From: an uncultured Bacilli bacterium
Lineage (GTDB): Bacteria; Bacillota_I; Bacilli_A; RF39; UBA660
Assembly: GCA_947587115.1 (NCBI GenBank)
Contig: CANPXY010000003.1
Location: 1-37,097, forward strand
Direction: 5' to 3'
Length of the DNA stretch: 37,097 nt
Shown: in pieces, positions 1 through 9,092 of the stretch
Layout of the letters: every line of letters begins with the position of its first letter
How positions within the stretch are numbered: position 1 is the stretch's first letter
Translations under genes and position numbers: made by a program
The notes under the pieces: model-generated
The model's input: only the letters and a program-made list of their open reading frames with translations
Databases searched by the model: none
Told to the model about the DNA's origin: nothing

Positions 1-293
<293 letters not shown>

Positions 294-358
294 AAATAAT
301 TTTATTTAAGTTTGAATTAATTTGAATTTCCTAGCTACTCAAAATTGACGTTTTGCTC

Positions 359-374
359 AGTTTTCAAAGATCAT
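359..374 (-). promoter_or_regulatory. boxA-like rRNA antitermination element
   Basis: Reverse complement ATGATCTTTGAAAACTGA in the 16S leader matches the Bacillota rrn boxA theme. Confidence 0.55.
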
Positions 375-400
375 TGTGTCCATTTGCAAGTTGCCCTAAT

Positions 401-429
401 AATATACCAAACAACTGGCGTTTTGTCAA
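401..429 (-). promoter_or_regulatory. rRNA promoter, proximal
   Basis: TTGACA (424-429) - 17 nt - TATATT (401-406) on minus strand. Confidence 0.8.
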
Positions 430-515
430 TAACTTTTTTTACCTTTTTTAAGTAAATTTGTTTTTGACACTCTTTGGACATAATTTAACATCGGCTTTTT
501 GCTCGATGTGTTTCT

Positions 516-545
516 AATATATCAAAGTATATTAGCGGTTGTCAA
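516..545 (-). promoter_or_regulatory. rRNA promoter, middle
   Basis: TTGACA (540-545) - 18 nt - TATATT (516-521) on minus strand. Confidence 0.75.
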
Positions 546-624
546 GTGATTTTTTGTGTTTTTTTGTCAATTTGTTTTTTATTTCATTTGACACCATTTC
601 ACATCTTTTGGTCGATGTGCAACT

Positions 625-654
625 AATATATCAAACCCCCACCCTATTTGTCAA
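625..654 (-). promoter_or_regulatory. rRNA promoter, distal
   Basis: TTGACA (649-654) - 18 nt - TATATT (625-630) on minus strand. Confidence 0.75.
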
Positions 655-801
655 TGCTTTTTTGTCGTTTTTTAGCAATATTTTTGTTTTTACCCTTTAC
701 ACCTTAATTTTATAGGGGTTTGTGGCAGTTACATCTTTATTATATGTGCGCTTTTCTAAAACTTTCCACTTTTTCAAATAAAGAAAAAACGACAATCGTC
801 G

Positions 802-1344
802 CTAGTTCAAAACCTCATTTTTGTACTCTTGATACATCTTGCAGTACTTTTCCACCACACCTGGCTGAAATGGAACTTCCTTCTTGCGTACCAAATCGAT
901 CAAATTAGTAAGTTCTTGTTTTAAGATGACATCAATTTCTTTAGAATAGTTCATAATATTTTTGTGGTACCGATATTCTCCACGATCTAGGACTTTAAAA
1001 GACCCATCCGGAAATACTCGTAAATCTAAATCATAATCGATATATTTGATCGTTCCATCCGCAATGACAAACGGAGAAGCCATATTACAATAATAGTAAA
1101 TACCATCTGGTTTATACTGTCCAATCACGTTATACCACTTGTTCTTATAAAAATACATCACTGCCGGCTCTTTCGTTCTCCATACTCTACCATCAGACTC
1201 GACCACTTTAGTTCGCTTGTTCCCGAAAATCAGATAGTCATCGTGGATCTCTAACAGGACCGCTTCATCCCATTCCCTGTGAATCTTTCCATTATGTTTA
1301 TAGCTATGAATCTTATAACGCTTTCCTAATTTTAATTCATTCAT
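802..1344 (-). CDS. DUF402 domain protein (YgaC/NtdP-like nucleoside tri/diphosphatase family)
   Basis: 180 aa ORF; MxxLKLGKRYKIHSYKHNGKIHREWDE and IKYIDYDLDLRVFPDGSFKVLDRGEY fit the DUF402 family. Confidence 0.8.
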   Translation of the reverse strand: MNELKLGKRYKIHSYKHNGKIHREWDEAVLLEIHDDYLIFGNKRTKVVESDGRVWRTKEPAVMYFYKNKWYNVIGQYKPDGIYYYCNMASPFVIADGTIKYIDYDLDLRVFPDGSFKVLDRGEYRYHKNIMNYSKEIDVILKQELTNLIDLVRKKEVPFQPGVVEKYCKMYQEYKNEVLN

Positions 1345-1411
1345 GTTATTACCCCGTCTCTACCGTCTATTATAACCTATCTCGCTTCCTTTTTCAAATC
1401 TTTTAAAGCAA

Positions 1412-1567
1412 TTATCGTTTATGTAATGCTTGGTAACCCATCATAACCAAGAATAATAGACCAAAAAACAATACAATCCACAATGCTGGATTATCATAAT
1501 GATCGAAAATCCAATTCTTGAACTGATTAGACCAATCGGTTAAGGTTGTCCATAGATCCAATAACAA
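1412..1567 (-). CDS. Small single-TM protein; start more likely TTG at 1567 than ORF-track start 1609
   Basis: SD AGGAAGGTG lies just upstream of in-frame TTG at 1567; hydrophobic segment ALWIVLFFGLLFLVMMGYQ. Confidence 0.5.
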   Translation of the reverse strand: MLLDLWTTLTDWSNQFKNWIFDHYDNPALWIVLFFGLLFLVMMGYQALHKR

Positions 1568-1726
1568 AGTGATCACCTTCCTATATTTAGTATAACATAG
1601 AAAAATCAAAAAGCGAGGATTTTATCTTCTATATTATATAGAAAGGGCTCGATTGACTTTCCTACCTAAAATCGATATACTAAAACTAGTATGAAGTAAA
1701 ATGAAAAACAGAAAGAAGGAATCGCC

Positions 1727-3022
1727 ATGCAATTTACTACCCTATCTCCCAAAGAATTTACGGCCTTTGCTGATCAACATCCGCAAATTACCTTTCATCA
1801 GACAACATCTTGGGCCAAGTTAAAGAAAACCAATCACTGGCAAGAACACTATGTGGGGGTAAAAGAAAAAAAACAAGTCATTGCCGCATCTCTTCTTTTA
1901 GAGAAAACAACTCCTCTTGGCAAAAGCATCTTCTATGCTCCTCGTGGCTTTTTAATCGACTATGAAAATATCGAACTTTTAACGTTCTTTACGAACGAAG
2001 TTAAAAAATACGTCCAAGACCATGGCGGCATGTTCTTAAAAATTGATCCTTATGTCAGTTATCAAGAACGAGATCAGTTGGGTAACATCGTAGAGAATGG
2101 AACCAATCATAAAGACGTCGTAGATCATCTCAAAAAATTAGGTTACCATCACATGGGCTTTACGATGCATCAAGAGACTTTACAGCCACGTTGGATGTTT
2201 GTTCTTCCTATAAAAAATCATACCTACGAAGAAATTGCCCAAAACTTCGATAGTAAAACCAAACGAATTTTAAAGAAGAACGCCAAAATGCAAATCCAAG
2301 TACGGGAACTTACGAAAGAAGAGATCCCTCTATATAAAGAAATCATGCAGTCCACCAGCAATCGTAGAGAGTTCATTGATCGTCCTCTTTCCTATTATGA
2401 AAACATGTGGAATACTTTCCATAAGGATGGACATCTCAAAATCATGGTAGCGGAACTCCATGTTAAAAAGTACATAGCATCCTTGAAAAAAGAAATCAAG
2501 GAATTAGAAGAAGAATATCATACGAGAGAAGAAAGAAAGAAAATAGAGACTGTCAATGAAGAAAAATATTTAGCTAAACAACGACAGACCGAAGAAAAAT
2601 TAGCCAAAGTGCAAGAACAACTCGCTGAGATGGAAGCACTAAAAAAGGAACATGGGGACATCATTCCGCTTGGTGGCATGCTCTTCCTACTCTACGGCTC
2701 TGAAATCGTCTTCTTGATGGGAGGCTCTCTTGAAGAATTTCTACATTTCCAATCTTCCTACTCGATTCATGAACACATGATTGAGTACGCCATTAAAAAT
2801 CATTATGAAGTCTATAACTTCTATGGAATTACCGGAATATTCGATGAAAGAAATCCGCTCTATGGAATCTACTTTGCAAAAAAAGGATTTGGTGGAAAAG
2901 TGGTCGAACTAGTAGGAGAGTTTGATCTCATTACGAATAAAGCATACTATTATTTATATAAAGTTGCCTTTAAACTGTATCATGGCAGCAAAAATTTACT
3001 ACACCACATAAAAAAGAGTTGA
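1727..3022 (+). CDS. FemABX-type peptidoglycan interpeptide-bridge aminoacyltransferase
   Basis: Two-GNAT-lobe FemAB architecture with coiled-coil arm (KKEIKELEEEYHTREERKKIE...); C-terminal YNFYGITGIFDERNPLYGIYFAKKGFGG. Promoter TTGACT-17-TATACT upstream. Confidence 0.85.
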   Translation: MQFTTLSPKEFTAFADQHPQITFHQTTSWAKLKKTNHWQEHYVGVKEKKQVIAASLLLEKTTPLGKSIFYAPRGFLIDYENIELLTFFTNEVKKYVQDHGGMFLKIDPYVSYQERDQLGNIVENGTNHKDVVDHLKKLGYHHMGFTMHQETLQPRWMFVLPIKNHTYEEIAQNFDSKTKRILKKNAKMQIQVRELTKEEIPLYKEIMQSTSNRREFIDRPLSYYENMWNTFHKDGHLKIMVAELHVKKYIASLKKEIKELEEEYHTREERKKIETVNEEKYLAKQRQTEEKLAKVQEQLAEMEALKKEHGDIIPLGGMLFLLYGSEIVFLMGGSLEEFLHFQSSYSIHEHMIEYAIKNHYEVYNFYGITGIFDERNPLYGIYFAKKGFGGKVVELVGEFDLITNKAYYYLYKVAFKLYHGSKNLLHHIKKS

Positions 3023-3041
3023 CTGTATGTCAACCTTTTTA
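3018..3041. terminator. Bidirectional intrinsic terminator between convergent genes
   Basis: GTTGAC tgtat GTCAAC flanked by A-rich and T-rich runs. Confidence 0.7.
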
Positions 3042-3042
3042 T

Positions 3043-4764
3043 TTACACCTTGTTTTGTTCTTTAGCAGACAATTCGTAATATACCTCTAATAATGATTCG
3101 ATCTCCTCCGTAGTCTTTGTAGGATCTGCCATTTCAGATTCGATCTTTCGCATTTGATTTTGAATAGATAGCGGTTCATTCAAAGACTTTCCGTCATGAA
3201 CCATGCCATCTTGCTTCAAAGCATATTCCTGATAGCCATCTTCGACTCGTCTAATTGTACCATTTTGAAATACAAAAACTTTATTAGTGACTTTTGATAA
3301 TAAATATTTATCATGACTGGCCAAAAGAATCGCACCCGGAAATTGACACAATGCTTTTTCAAGTTCTATTTTATTTGCCAAGTCAAGATGATTGGTAGGT
3401 TCATCTAAAACTAATAAATTATAATCATCTAAAATAATTTGAACTAATTTTAGTCTCATTCGCTGACCCAAACTCAATGTTCCAATTTTATTATTAAACA
3501 AAGATCTTTGAAATCCCATGTTTACTAGATTACTAAAGAAAAACTGTCTTGTTGTAGCATCATACTGATTAGACATTTCAAATACCGTTTTCTGATCATC
3601 CAAATCAAAAACATCTTGGCTCATATAAGCCATTTTTAAAGATGGGGTTTTCCAAATCTCTCCAGAATCAGCTTGTTCCTCGTTCATAATCAGTTTTATC
3701 AATGTAGATTTACCGCTTCCATTAGGACCAACAAGGCCAATCTTTTCGTTACTATTTACTACTAAATTTACATCCGAAAAAATTTTATGACTATCAAAAG
3801 ATTTAGATAAATCGGTAATACGAATGAGACAGTTCGCTCCACTAGAAAAACCTTGAAATCCAAATTTAATTTCTTTTTCCTCAAGTGGCTTCTCAATAAA
3901 ATCTTTTTTCATTTGCTCAAGACGAGTTTTTTTACTTTCAGCACTTTTTCCAATCTTTGCTGCTTTTCTTTGTGCATTCGTCTTAACACCTTTAACCTTC
4001 GCATCAGAACGACTGCCTCCTTGTCTACCAGCATCTCGTTCGCCTTTTTCGGACCATTGTTTCAATTTGGTGATTTCTCTTTCAATTCGTTTTTCCTGTT
4101 TTTGCTCTTGCTCATAGCGCTCTTTGAGCGCCTCTTTCTCCTGCTCTTTTTGCTCTTGATAAGCATCATAATTTCCATAATAAATCTTCAATTTTGCATT
4201 TTCAACTTCAACAATTTTATTCACAGTTTGATTGAGAAAATAACGATCATGAGAAACTACCAATACAGTACCTTTATAGTCATTCAAACGATGGATTAAC
4301 CATTCTATGGATTCAATGTCCACATGATTTGTCGGTTCATCTAAAAGTAAGATACTAGGATTAGTTGCCAAAATAGACGATAAAGCAATTTTTGTTTTTT
4401 CGCCACCACTTAAATTTTTTAACCGCTCATTTGTAAACTCAATAGTACGATCTAATTTTAATTCACTATTTAATTTAAGAAAATCGGATATGTTACCTTT
4501 ATCCGCACTCATATCCATAAAATCTTCAAGTGAATACTCTGTAGCTTGTTTTAAATATCCAATGCTACAACCTTCAGCAATTTCAATTTTTCCGTTGTCT
4601 GCCGTTATGCTTCCCATAATCAACTTCATCAAAGTAGACTTACCAGAACCATTGGAACCAACAACACCAATTTTTTCTCCTGCATTCACATCCAATCGAA
4701 CCTTTTCTAAAACTACATGTTCGCCAAAATGTTTACTGACATCCCGAATCTTTATAATTGACAT
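3043..4764 (-). CDS. ABC-F ATPase, resembling VmlR/Lsa-type antibiotic-resistance ABC-F proteins
   Basis: Two NBDs (GSNGSGKST, LSGGEKTK, LLLDEPTNHVD; GPNGSGKST, LSLGQRMR, LVLDEPTNHLD), no TM segments, linker with LKQWSEKGERDAGRQGGSR... Confidence 0.85.
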   Translation of the reverse strand: MSIIKIRDVSKHFGEHVVLEKVRLDVNAGEKIGVVGSNGSGKSTLMKLIMGSITADNGKIEIAEGCSIGYLKQATEYSLEDFMDMSADKGNISDFLKLNSELKLDRTIEFTNERLKNLSGGEKTKIALSSILATNPSILLLDEPTNHVDIESIEWLIHRLNDYKGTVLVVSHDRYFLNQTVNKIVEVENAKLKIYYGNYDAYQEQKEQEKEALKERYEQEQKQEKRIEREITKLKQWSEKGERDAGRQGGSRSDAKVKGVKTNAQRKAAKIGKSAESKKTRLEQMKKDFIEKPLEEKEIKFGFQGFSSGANCLIRITDLSKSFDSHKIFSDVNLVVNSNEKIGLVGPNGSGKSTLIKLIMNEEQADSGEIWKTPSLKMAYMSQDVFDLDDQKTVFEMSNQYDATTRQFFFSNLVNMGFQRSLFNNKIGTLSLGQRMRLKLVQIILDDYNLLVLDEPTNHLDLANKIELEKALCQFPGAILLASHDKYLLSKVTNKVFVFQNGTIRRVEDGYQEYALKQDGMVHDGKSLNEPLSIQNQMRKIESEMADPTKTTEEIESLLEVYYELSAKEQNKV

Positions 4765-4768
4765 GAGA

Positions 4769-4840
4769 TCACCCCCTATTTTGTATAAAATAAATAATAA
4801 TTGTTAAACAATGTTTCCTATTCCTAAACATAAAGAGCAT
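4769..4840 (-). CDS. Possible leader peptide (23 aa) upstream of ABC-F gene
   Basis: MLFMFRNRKHCLTIIIYFIQNRG*; TGA stop overlaps the GGGGGTGA Shine-Dalgarno of the ABC-F gene. No clear SD of its own. Confidence 0.25.
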   Translation of the reverse strand: MLFMFRNRKHCLTIIIYFIQNRG

Positions 4841-4933
4841 ATATTATGAAATATAGAATGATTTTGATATAAATAATTATAACACAACTCAAAAATTTAT
4901 TGATGATATTGTATGGAATTTGCTTTTCAATAT

Positions 4934-4970
4934 AAAAAACCAGTTGAATATCGAACTCAACTAGGTTTTT
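4934..4970 (-). terminator. Intrinsic terminator downstream of flippase gene
   Basis: AAAACC-AGTTGA ... TCAACT-AGGTTTTT stem-loop with T-rich tail. Confidence 0.65.
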
Positions 4971-4999
4971 ATAATTACTTTTTTAGTGTCTCAACTTTA

Positions 5000-6658
5000 T
5001 TAATGAACTCTTTTCTTTTTGCCTAATTTTGCTTGAATTTCATTGATGGTCTTTTCTCCAAATACAGTCTGTACGGTCTTCGAACGGAAGGTTAAGAATA
5101 GATAGACGGCTGCTCCAATGACTGTATACATGATCACTATTGGAATATTCATAAGGCGGCTACTTGATACCGTTGGTAGAACATATTGTAATAGCAGAAT
5201 GACAATCGCCATAATCAGTGTAGATCCAAGGATGTTGACTCCCTGTTTGATCGTATTTTCATAATGAATGCCAAATTTCTTGTTGAGACAAACAAGACAG
5301 ATGATGAGCGACAACAAGTATCCTAAGATCGATGCGGTAATGGCTCCATAGTAAGCAGGCATTCCCATCTTATGAAAGCCATAGATCAAAGGTACGTTCA
5401 AGAGAATCTTCAAAATAAATCCTGAGAACAAACTGATAAATACCTCTTTATAATATTTTAAAACTTGAATAATCGTAATCGCTGCGGTAAACAAACATAA
5501 TATTAAAGCTACAAAGACAAAATAACAGAAGGTAGAAGCTCCATACTTGCTGGCACCATAGAAAATCATCCAAACAGGTTTTGCCAGTAAACTCAAACCG
5601 ACCGTCATCGGTACAGTAAGATAGAGTAAAATCTGGAATGTTTGATTGATCTTGTGATCGACATCTTTCTTATCGTTCGATACGAAACTAGCCGTCAAGT
5701 TTGGTACTAGGCTGACAATGACCCCAGTGCCAATAGAAGCAATAATCATGTTTAGTTTAAGACCCCATGTAGAGATTACACTCATGATACTTTCAGCATC
5801 CTGTACATTATATCCAACCCCATTGACCAAAGTCTTAACCAAGGTCACCATATCAACCGAATTATATAGCGTCTTAAAAATATCGATCATAATTAAAGGT
5901 AAAGCATACCAGAACAATTTTGTTAAGATGGTCTTATTGCTAATTTTAGGCTCTTTGACGCTCTCGCTCTTCTGTTCAAATTGGCTCTTGTTCTTAAATC
6001 GTTTATCGACCAAATATAAATAAGATACCAACGCTCCGACGGTAGCGCCAAAGACTGCGACTCCAACTGCCGTTGTAAGGGATAGATGGAATACATTTAA
6101 GGCTAGGAAACTACCAAAGATAATAATCACAACGCGAACGAGTTGTTCCAACACCTGACTAAAAGAAGTTGGAGCAATAAACTTATGTCCTTCAAAATAA
6201 CCACGATAGATACTTAAAATAGGTACGATGAGGACGGCAGAGGAAATCACGCGAATGACAAACGTGATCTGTCCAAGCGTATTGCCACCTTCAATATCAC
6301 CAATGATCAATTTGGCAATCGTGGGCGCAAAGACAATCAAGATGATAAAACAAAGTGCTCCCAAAATCATCGAAATGCGTTTGCCCATTTGAAAAGCTCG
6401 TTTTTTAGCGCTTTCATAACCAAGGGTATGATATTCACTGATCAATTTACTGATTGCCATCGGAATACCTGCCGAAGAAACACTCAAGAAAATCGAATAA
6501 ATATTGTAAGCATATCCGTACAACGCTCCACCCTTTTCACCAATAATTTGATAAAAAGGAATGACATATAAAATCCCGATAATCTTCGTCAAGACAATAC
6601 CTAAAGTAGCAATAAAAGCTCCTTGCATAAAGTTGTTTTTTTTCATCATTTTTTTCAC
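5000..6658 (-). CDS. Oligosaccharide/lipid flippase, MATE/MurJ-SpoVB-like
   Basis: 552 aa polytopic protein; N-terminus NNFMQGAFIATLGIVLTKIIGILYVIPFYQIIGEKGGALYGYAYNIY is typical of the polysaccharide flippase superfamily. Confidence 0.85.
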   Translation of the reverse strand: MKKMMKKNNFMQGAFIATLGIVLTKIIGILYVIPFYQIIGEKGGALYGYAYNIYSIFLSVSSAGIPMAISKLISEYHTLGYESAKKRAFQMGKRISMILGALCFIILIVFAPTIAKLIIGDIEGGNTLGQITFVIRVISSAVLIVPILSIYRGYFEGHKFIAPTSFSQVLEQLVRVVIIIFGSFLALNVFHLSLTTAVGVAVFGATVGALVSYLYLVDKRFKNKSQFEQKSESVKEPKISNKTILTKLFWYALPLIMIDIFKTLYNSVDMVTLVKTLVNGVGYNVQDAESIMSVISTWGLKLNMIIASIGTGVIVSLVPNLTASFVSNDKKDVDHKINQTFQILLYLTVPMTVGLSLLAKPVWMIFYGASKYGASTFCYFVFVALILCLFTAAITIIQVLKYYKEVFISLFSGFILKILLNVPLIYGFHKMGMPAYYGAITASILGYLLSLIICLVCLNKKFGIHYENTIKQGVNILGSTLIMAIVILLLQYVLPTVSSSRLMNIPIVIMYTVIGAAVYLFLTFRSKTVQTVFGEKTINEIQAKLGKKKRVH

Positions 6659-6727
6659 TTTGCCACTTCCTAACTTCTAATCTAAGTAAACTTATCATAT
6701 CACATTTTAGATAATTTTCAAACTACT

Positions 6728-6901
6728 CTATTTATGATAGATAATCATGGCTGAAAAACAATAGATCTGCTCTTCCGAAAAAACAGAGGTACTCACTTGA
6801 AACTTAATATCGATGACATCTCCTTCTATTTCATCTAAAAAATCATTCACACTCTTCTCTAAATCTTTTTCATGTGCTTCATCAATTACTTTTACTTTCA
6901 T
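6728..6901 (-). CDS. Cse60-like sporulation-associated small protein (57 aa, absent from ORF track)
   Basis: Hand translation: MKVKVIDEAHEKDLEKSVNDFLDEIEGDVIDIKFQVSTSVFSEEQIYCFSAMIIYHK*; pattern fits Cse60 family. Confidence 0.7.
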   Translation of the reverse strand: MKVKVIDEAHEKDLEKSVNDFLDEIEGDVIDIKFQVSTSVFSEEQIYCFSAMIIYHK

Positions 6902-6957
6902 ATCATCACCAAAATCACTATAACATGTTCCTACTACATATTATGTCAAAAAATGAA

Positions 6958-6982
6958 AAAAGGAAACCAAAGCTTCCTACTT
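6958..6982 (-). terminator. Intrinsic terminator; near-identical copy at 9144-9168
   Basis: Minus strand GGAAGC TTTG GTTTCC TTTTTT. Confidence 0.65.
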
Positions 6983-7012
6983 ATTAATGATACAAACGAG
7001 TGAACATTTAAA

Positions 7013-7819
7013 TTACTTGGATATACTGTTATCATCTATATTATGATTTGCCATTGTGTTTTCCGTCTGTTTATTTAAATCATCGGCCAACCCTCGTTTT
7101 CTTCGCTCTTGTTCTGCCACAATATCTGACATCAAATCTTGCCTCTTGCCATGCAAAAACCGTAAATCAGCATTTTCTTTTCTTAGTTGCTCATCAAAAT
7201 TAACTCCTCGGTTTTCTGCGTTTTGCTCAATTTGTTCATATTGTGTATCTGTCATTTTTCTAAAAGGTATCTGTTCCCCATTAGAAAGACTAACGTAGTA
7301 AGTATATATATATTGAATGTTTTGATTATACCGCTCATATTGTTCTTCTGTAATAGTACCAGAGGCTAATAATTGACCTAATTTTTCATGATAAGCATTT
7401 TCTTCTGTTTCCAATTGTTCTTCCGTTTTAAATGAAACTTCCGCACCATATTCATCAGCAAAAGTCATGCCTTCAGCAGTTATTTTACTTCCTAATACAC
7501 TTTCTAATTCTGATTTTTGTTGCAAAGCAGTTTCTCCCATTAATTTTTTAAACATTGGTTCTCTTCTAAGTTCAACTAATGCTCGTTTTTGTTCTGGTGA
7601 TAACTGAACTGAAGACATAAATTGCATAAAGTCTTCATCTGTTTGTCCAGTATAACCTAATATAGAATTAAATCTATGACCCAAACTGTCATATGCTTCT
7701 TTATTATATTCATGCCACCTTGTGTATTGCTTATCATCAGTCATTTGTGCAAATTCATGACGATATGCACTGTTAACCAATAAATATTCATAAATAATTT
7801 TTTTGTTTGCTTTTTCCAT
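7013..7819 (-). CDS. Hypothetical protein (268 aa, charged, no TM)
   Basis: Long ORF with AGGAGGTATAT SD-like sequence upstream; no family recognised. Confidence 0.6.
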   Translation of the reverse strand: MEKANKKIIYEYLLVNSAYRHEFAQMTDDKQYTRWHEYNKEAYDSLGHRFNSILGYTGQTDEDFMQFMSSVQLSPEQKRALVELRREPMFKKLMGETALQQKSELESVLGSKITAEGMTFADEYGAEVSFKTEEQLETEENAYHEKLGQLLASGTITEEQYERYNQNIQYIYTYYVSLSNGEQIPFRKMTDTQYEQIEQNAENRGVNFDEQLRKENADLRFLHGKRQDLMSDIVAEQERRKRGLADDLNKQTENTMANHNIDDNSISK

Positions 7820-7888
7820 ATATACCTCCTACAATAAACACATTTTACATTTAAATCTTTTTGTTATTCTCATATAAATTAGTTTTTA

Positions 7889-8435
7889 TTACTTAACTTT
7901 TTTAATATCATGGAGTATGCTCATTACTTCGTTATACACTTCTAACTCACTTTGATTGGTTTCAGCACCATTATATGGCGAAACAAAATCATCAATTTCT
8001 GATAAAACTAAATCTACATTATCTTTATTAACTCTGTCTTTAATGATTTTTAAACAAGTTTCCCTATAACCTCTAATAGCACAACCCGCTAAAGATTTAT
8101 AATAAGATTTATCTGGCAAGTCAGATTTTAAATAAAACTGCATGGCAATCTCATCGGTCATTGGTCTTGGATTTGTTAATATTATTTTATTACTTCGAAA
8201 TACTCCATGTGGAGCTGACTCGCTAGGACAATCCAGTATCTTCCGGAATTATTACATCATAAAGAGTATCTCCTCGAACTAACCATCTTAATATTTTATC
8301 TTCCGTACTAAAATTAAATCCTCCCATTTCTTTTGGATCAAAAGTATTAGGATTCCCAAGTATCTGCTACATTTACTTCATCAATCTTATAATTAAAATT
8401 AACCCCTTTATTTCCAAAAATATTTACTCATAAAA
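7889..8435 (-). pseudogene. Degraded conserved hypothetical gene (ORF 7889-8161 is its C-terminal remnant)
   Basis: Upstream of 8161 coding sense continues in shifted frames: NIFGNKGVNFNYKIDEVNVADTW / NPNTFDPKEMGGFNFSTEDKILRWLVRGDTLYDVIIPEDTG / DCPSESAPHGVFRSNKIILTNPRPMTDEIAMQF. Confidence 0.65.
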
Positions 8436-8441
8436 TGCCTC

Positions 8442-9062
8442 TTATTTTATATTTTCAATGTTAGCTAAATTGTTATTATTATCAAATTCTAACTTAAACG
8501 TTTCGCAATAATTCCATTTACCATCAAAAAAGGTATTGCCTTTAAATTTATAACAATCATCATAATTAATTTCACACCAATTACCTAATAAAAAGGCAAA
8601 AGCAGTTGAGTGGCCAACAATTAATATTTTTTTATCTTTATATTCACCTAATAAATAATTTACAAAATTTAATAATCGTTCTCTAACTTCTTTTTGACTT
8701 TCCCCATTTCCAATTTTATAATTTTCATCTTTAAATTGATGGATCTCAAAATCTGGTGGGAATTCATTCCAAGAAGAAATGCCAAATTTTCTTTCTCCTA
8801 AATCACTTACCACATTGATTTCCAAATTATTTTTATCAGCTAAATATTTGGCAGTTTGTATAGTTCTCACATAATTTGAAGAAAACAAAATATCAGCATT
8901 GTCAAATTCCTCTTTGTTTAATTTTTCTTGGGCTATTTGTTCTCCTTCTATAGAAAGCGAAGATTTCTCATTTTGAATTTGCAAATTATCGTTATTAAAA
9001 TTATTATTAACTTTTATTGGTTTAGAGTGTCTAATTAAATAAATAGTTGTTATAGAATCCAC
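8442..9062 (-). CDS. Histidine phosphatase (phosphoglycerate mutase-like) family protein
   Basis: IYLIRHSKP motif, SSNYVRTIQTAKYLA, ILIVGHSTAFAFLLG. Confidence 0.8.
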   Translation of the reverse strand: MDSITTIYLIRHSKPIKVNNNFNNDNLQIQNEKSSLSIEGEQIAQEKLNKEEFDNADILFSSNYVRTIQTAKYLADKNNLEINVVSDLGERKFGISSWNEFPPDFEIHQFKDENYKIGNGESQKEVRERLLNFVNYLLGEYKDKKILIVGHSTAFAFLLGNWCEINYDDCYKFKGNTFFDGKWNYCETFKLEFDNNNNLANIENIK

Positions 9063-9092
9063 CTCTTTTCAACAAACAATATTTTCATTAAT

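Noticed and set aside
720-908. 62-aa plus-strand ORF overlapping the DUF402 gene end
   Set aside because: Low-complexity, antisense to the 3' end of a well-supported CDS, no SD or family signal.
3853-4299. 148-aa plus-strand ORF antisense to the ABC-F gene
   Set aside because: Phe/Leu/Ser-rich translation of the antisense of a Lys/Glu-rich linker; typical shadow ORF.
7013-8161. Adjacent small ORFs considered as a toxin-antitoxin pair
   Set aside because: The smaller ORF is the C-terminal remnant of a larger broken gene, and neither shows a recognised toxin or antitoxin motif.
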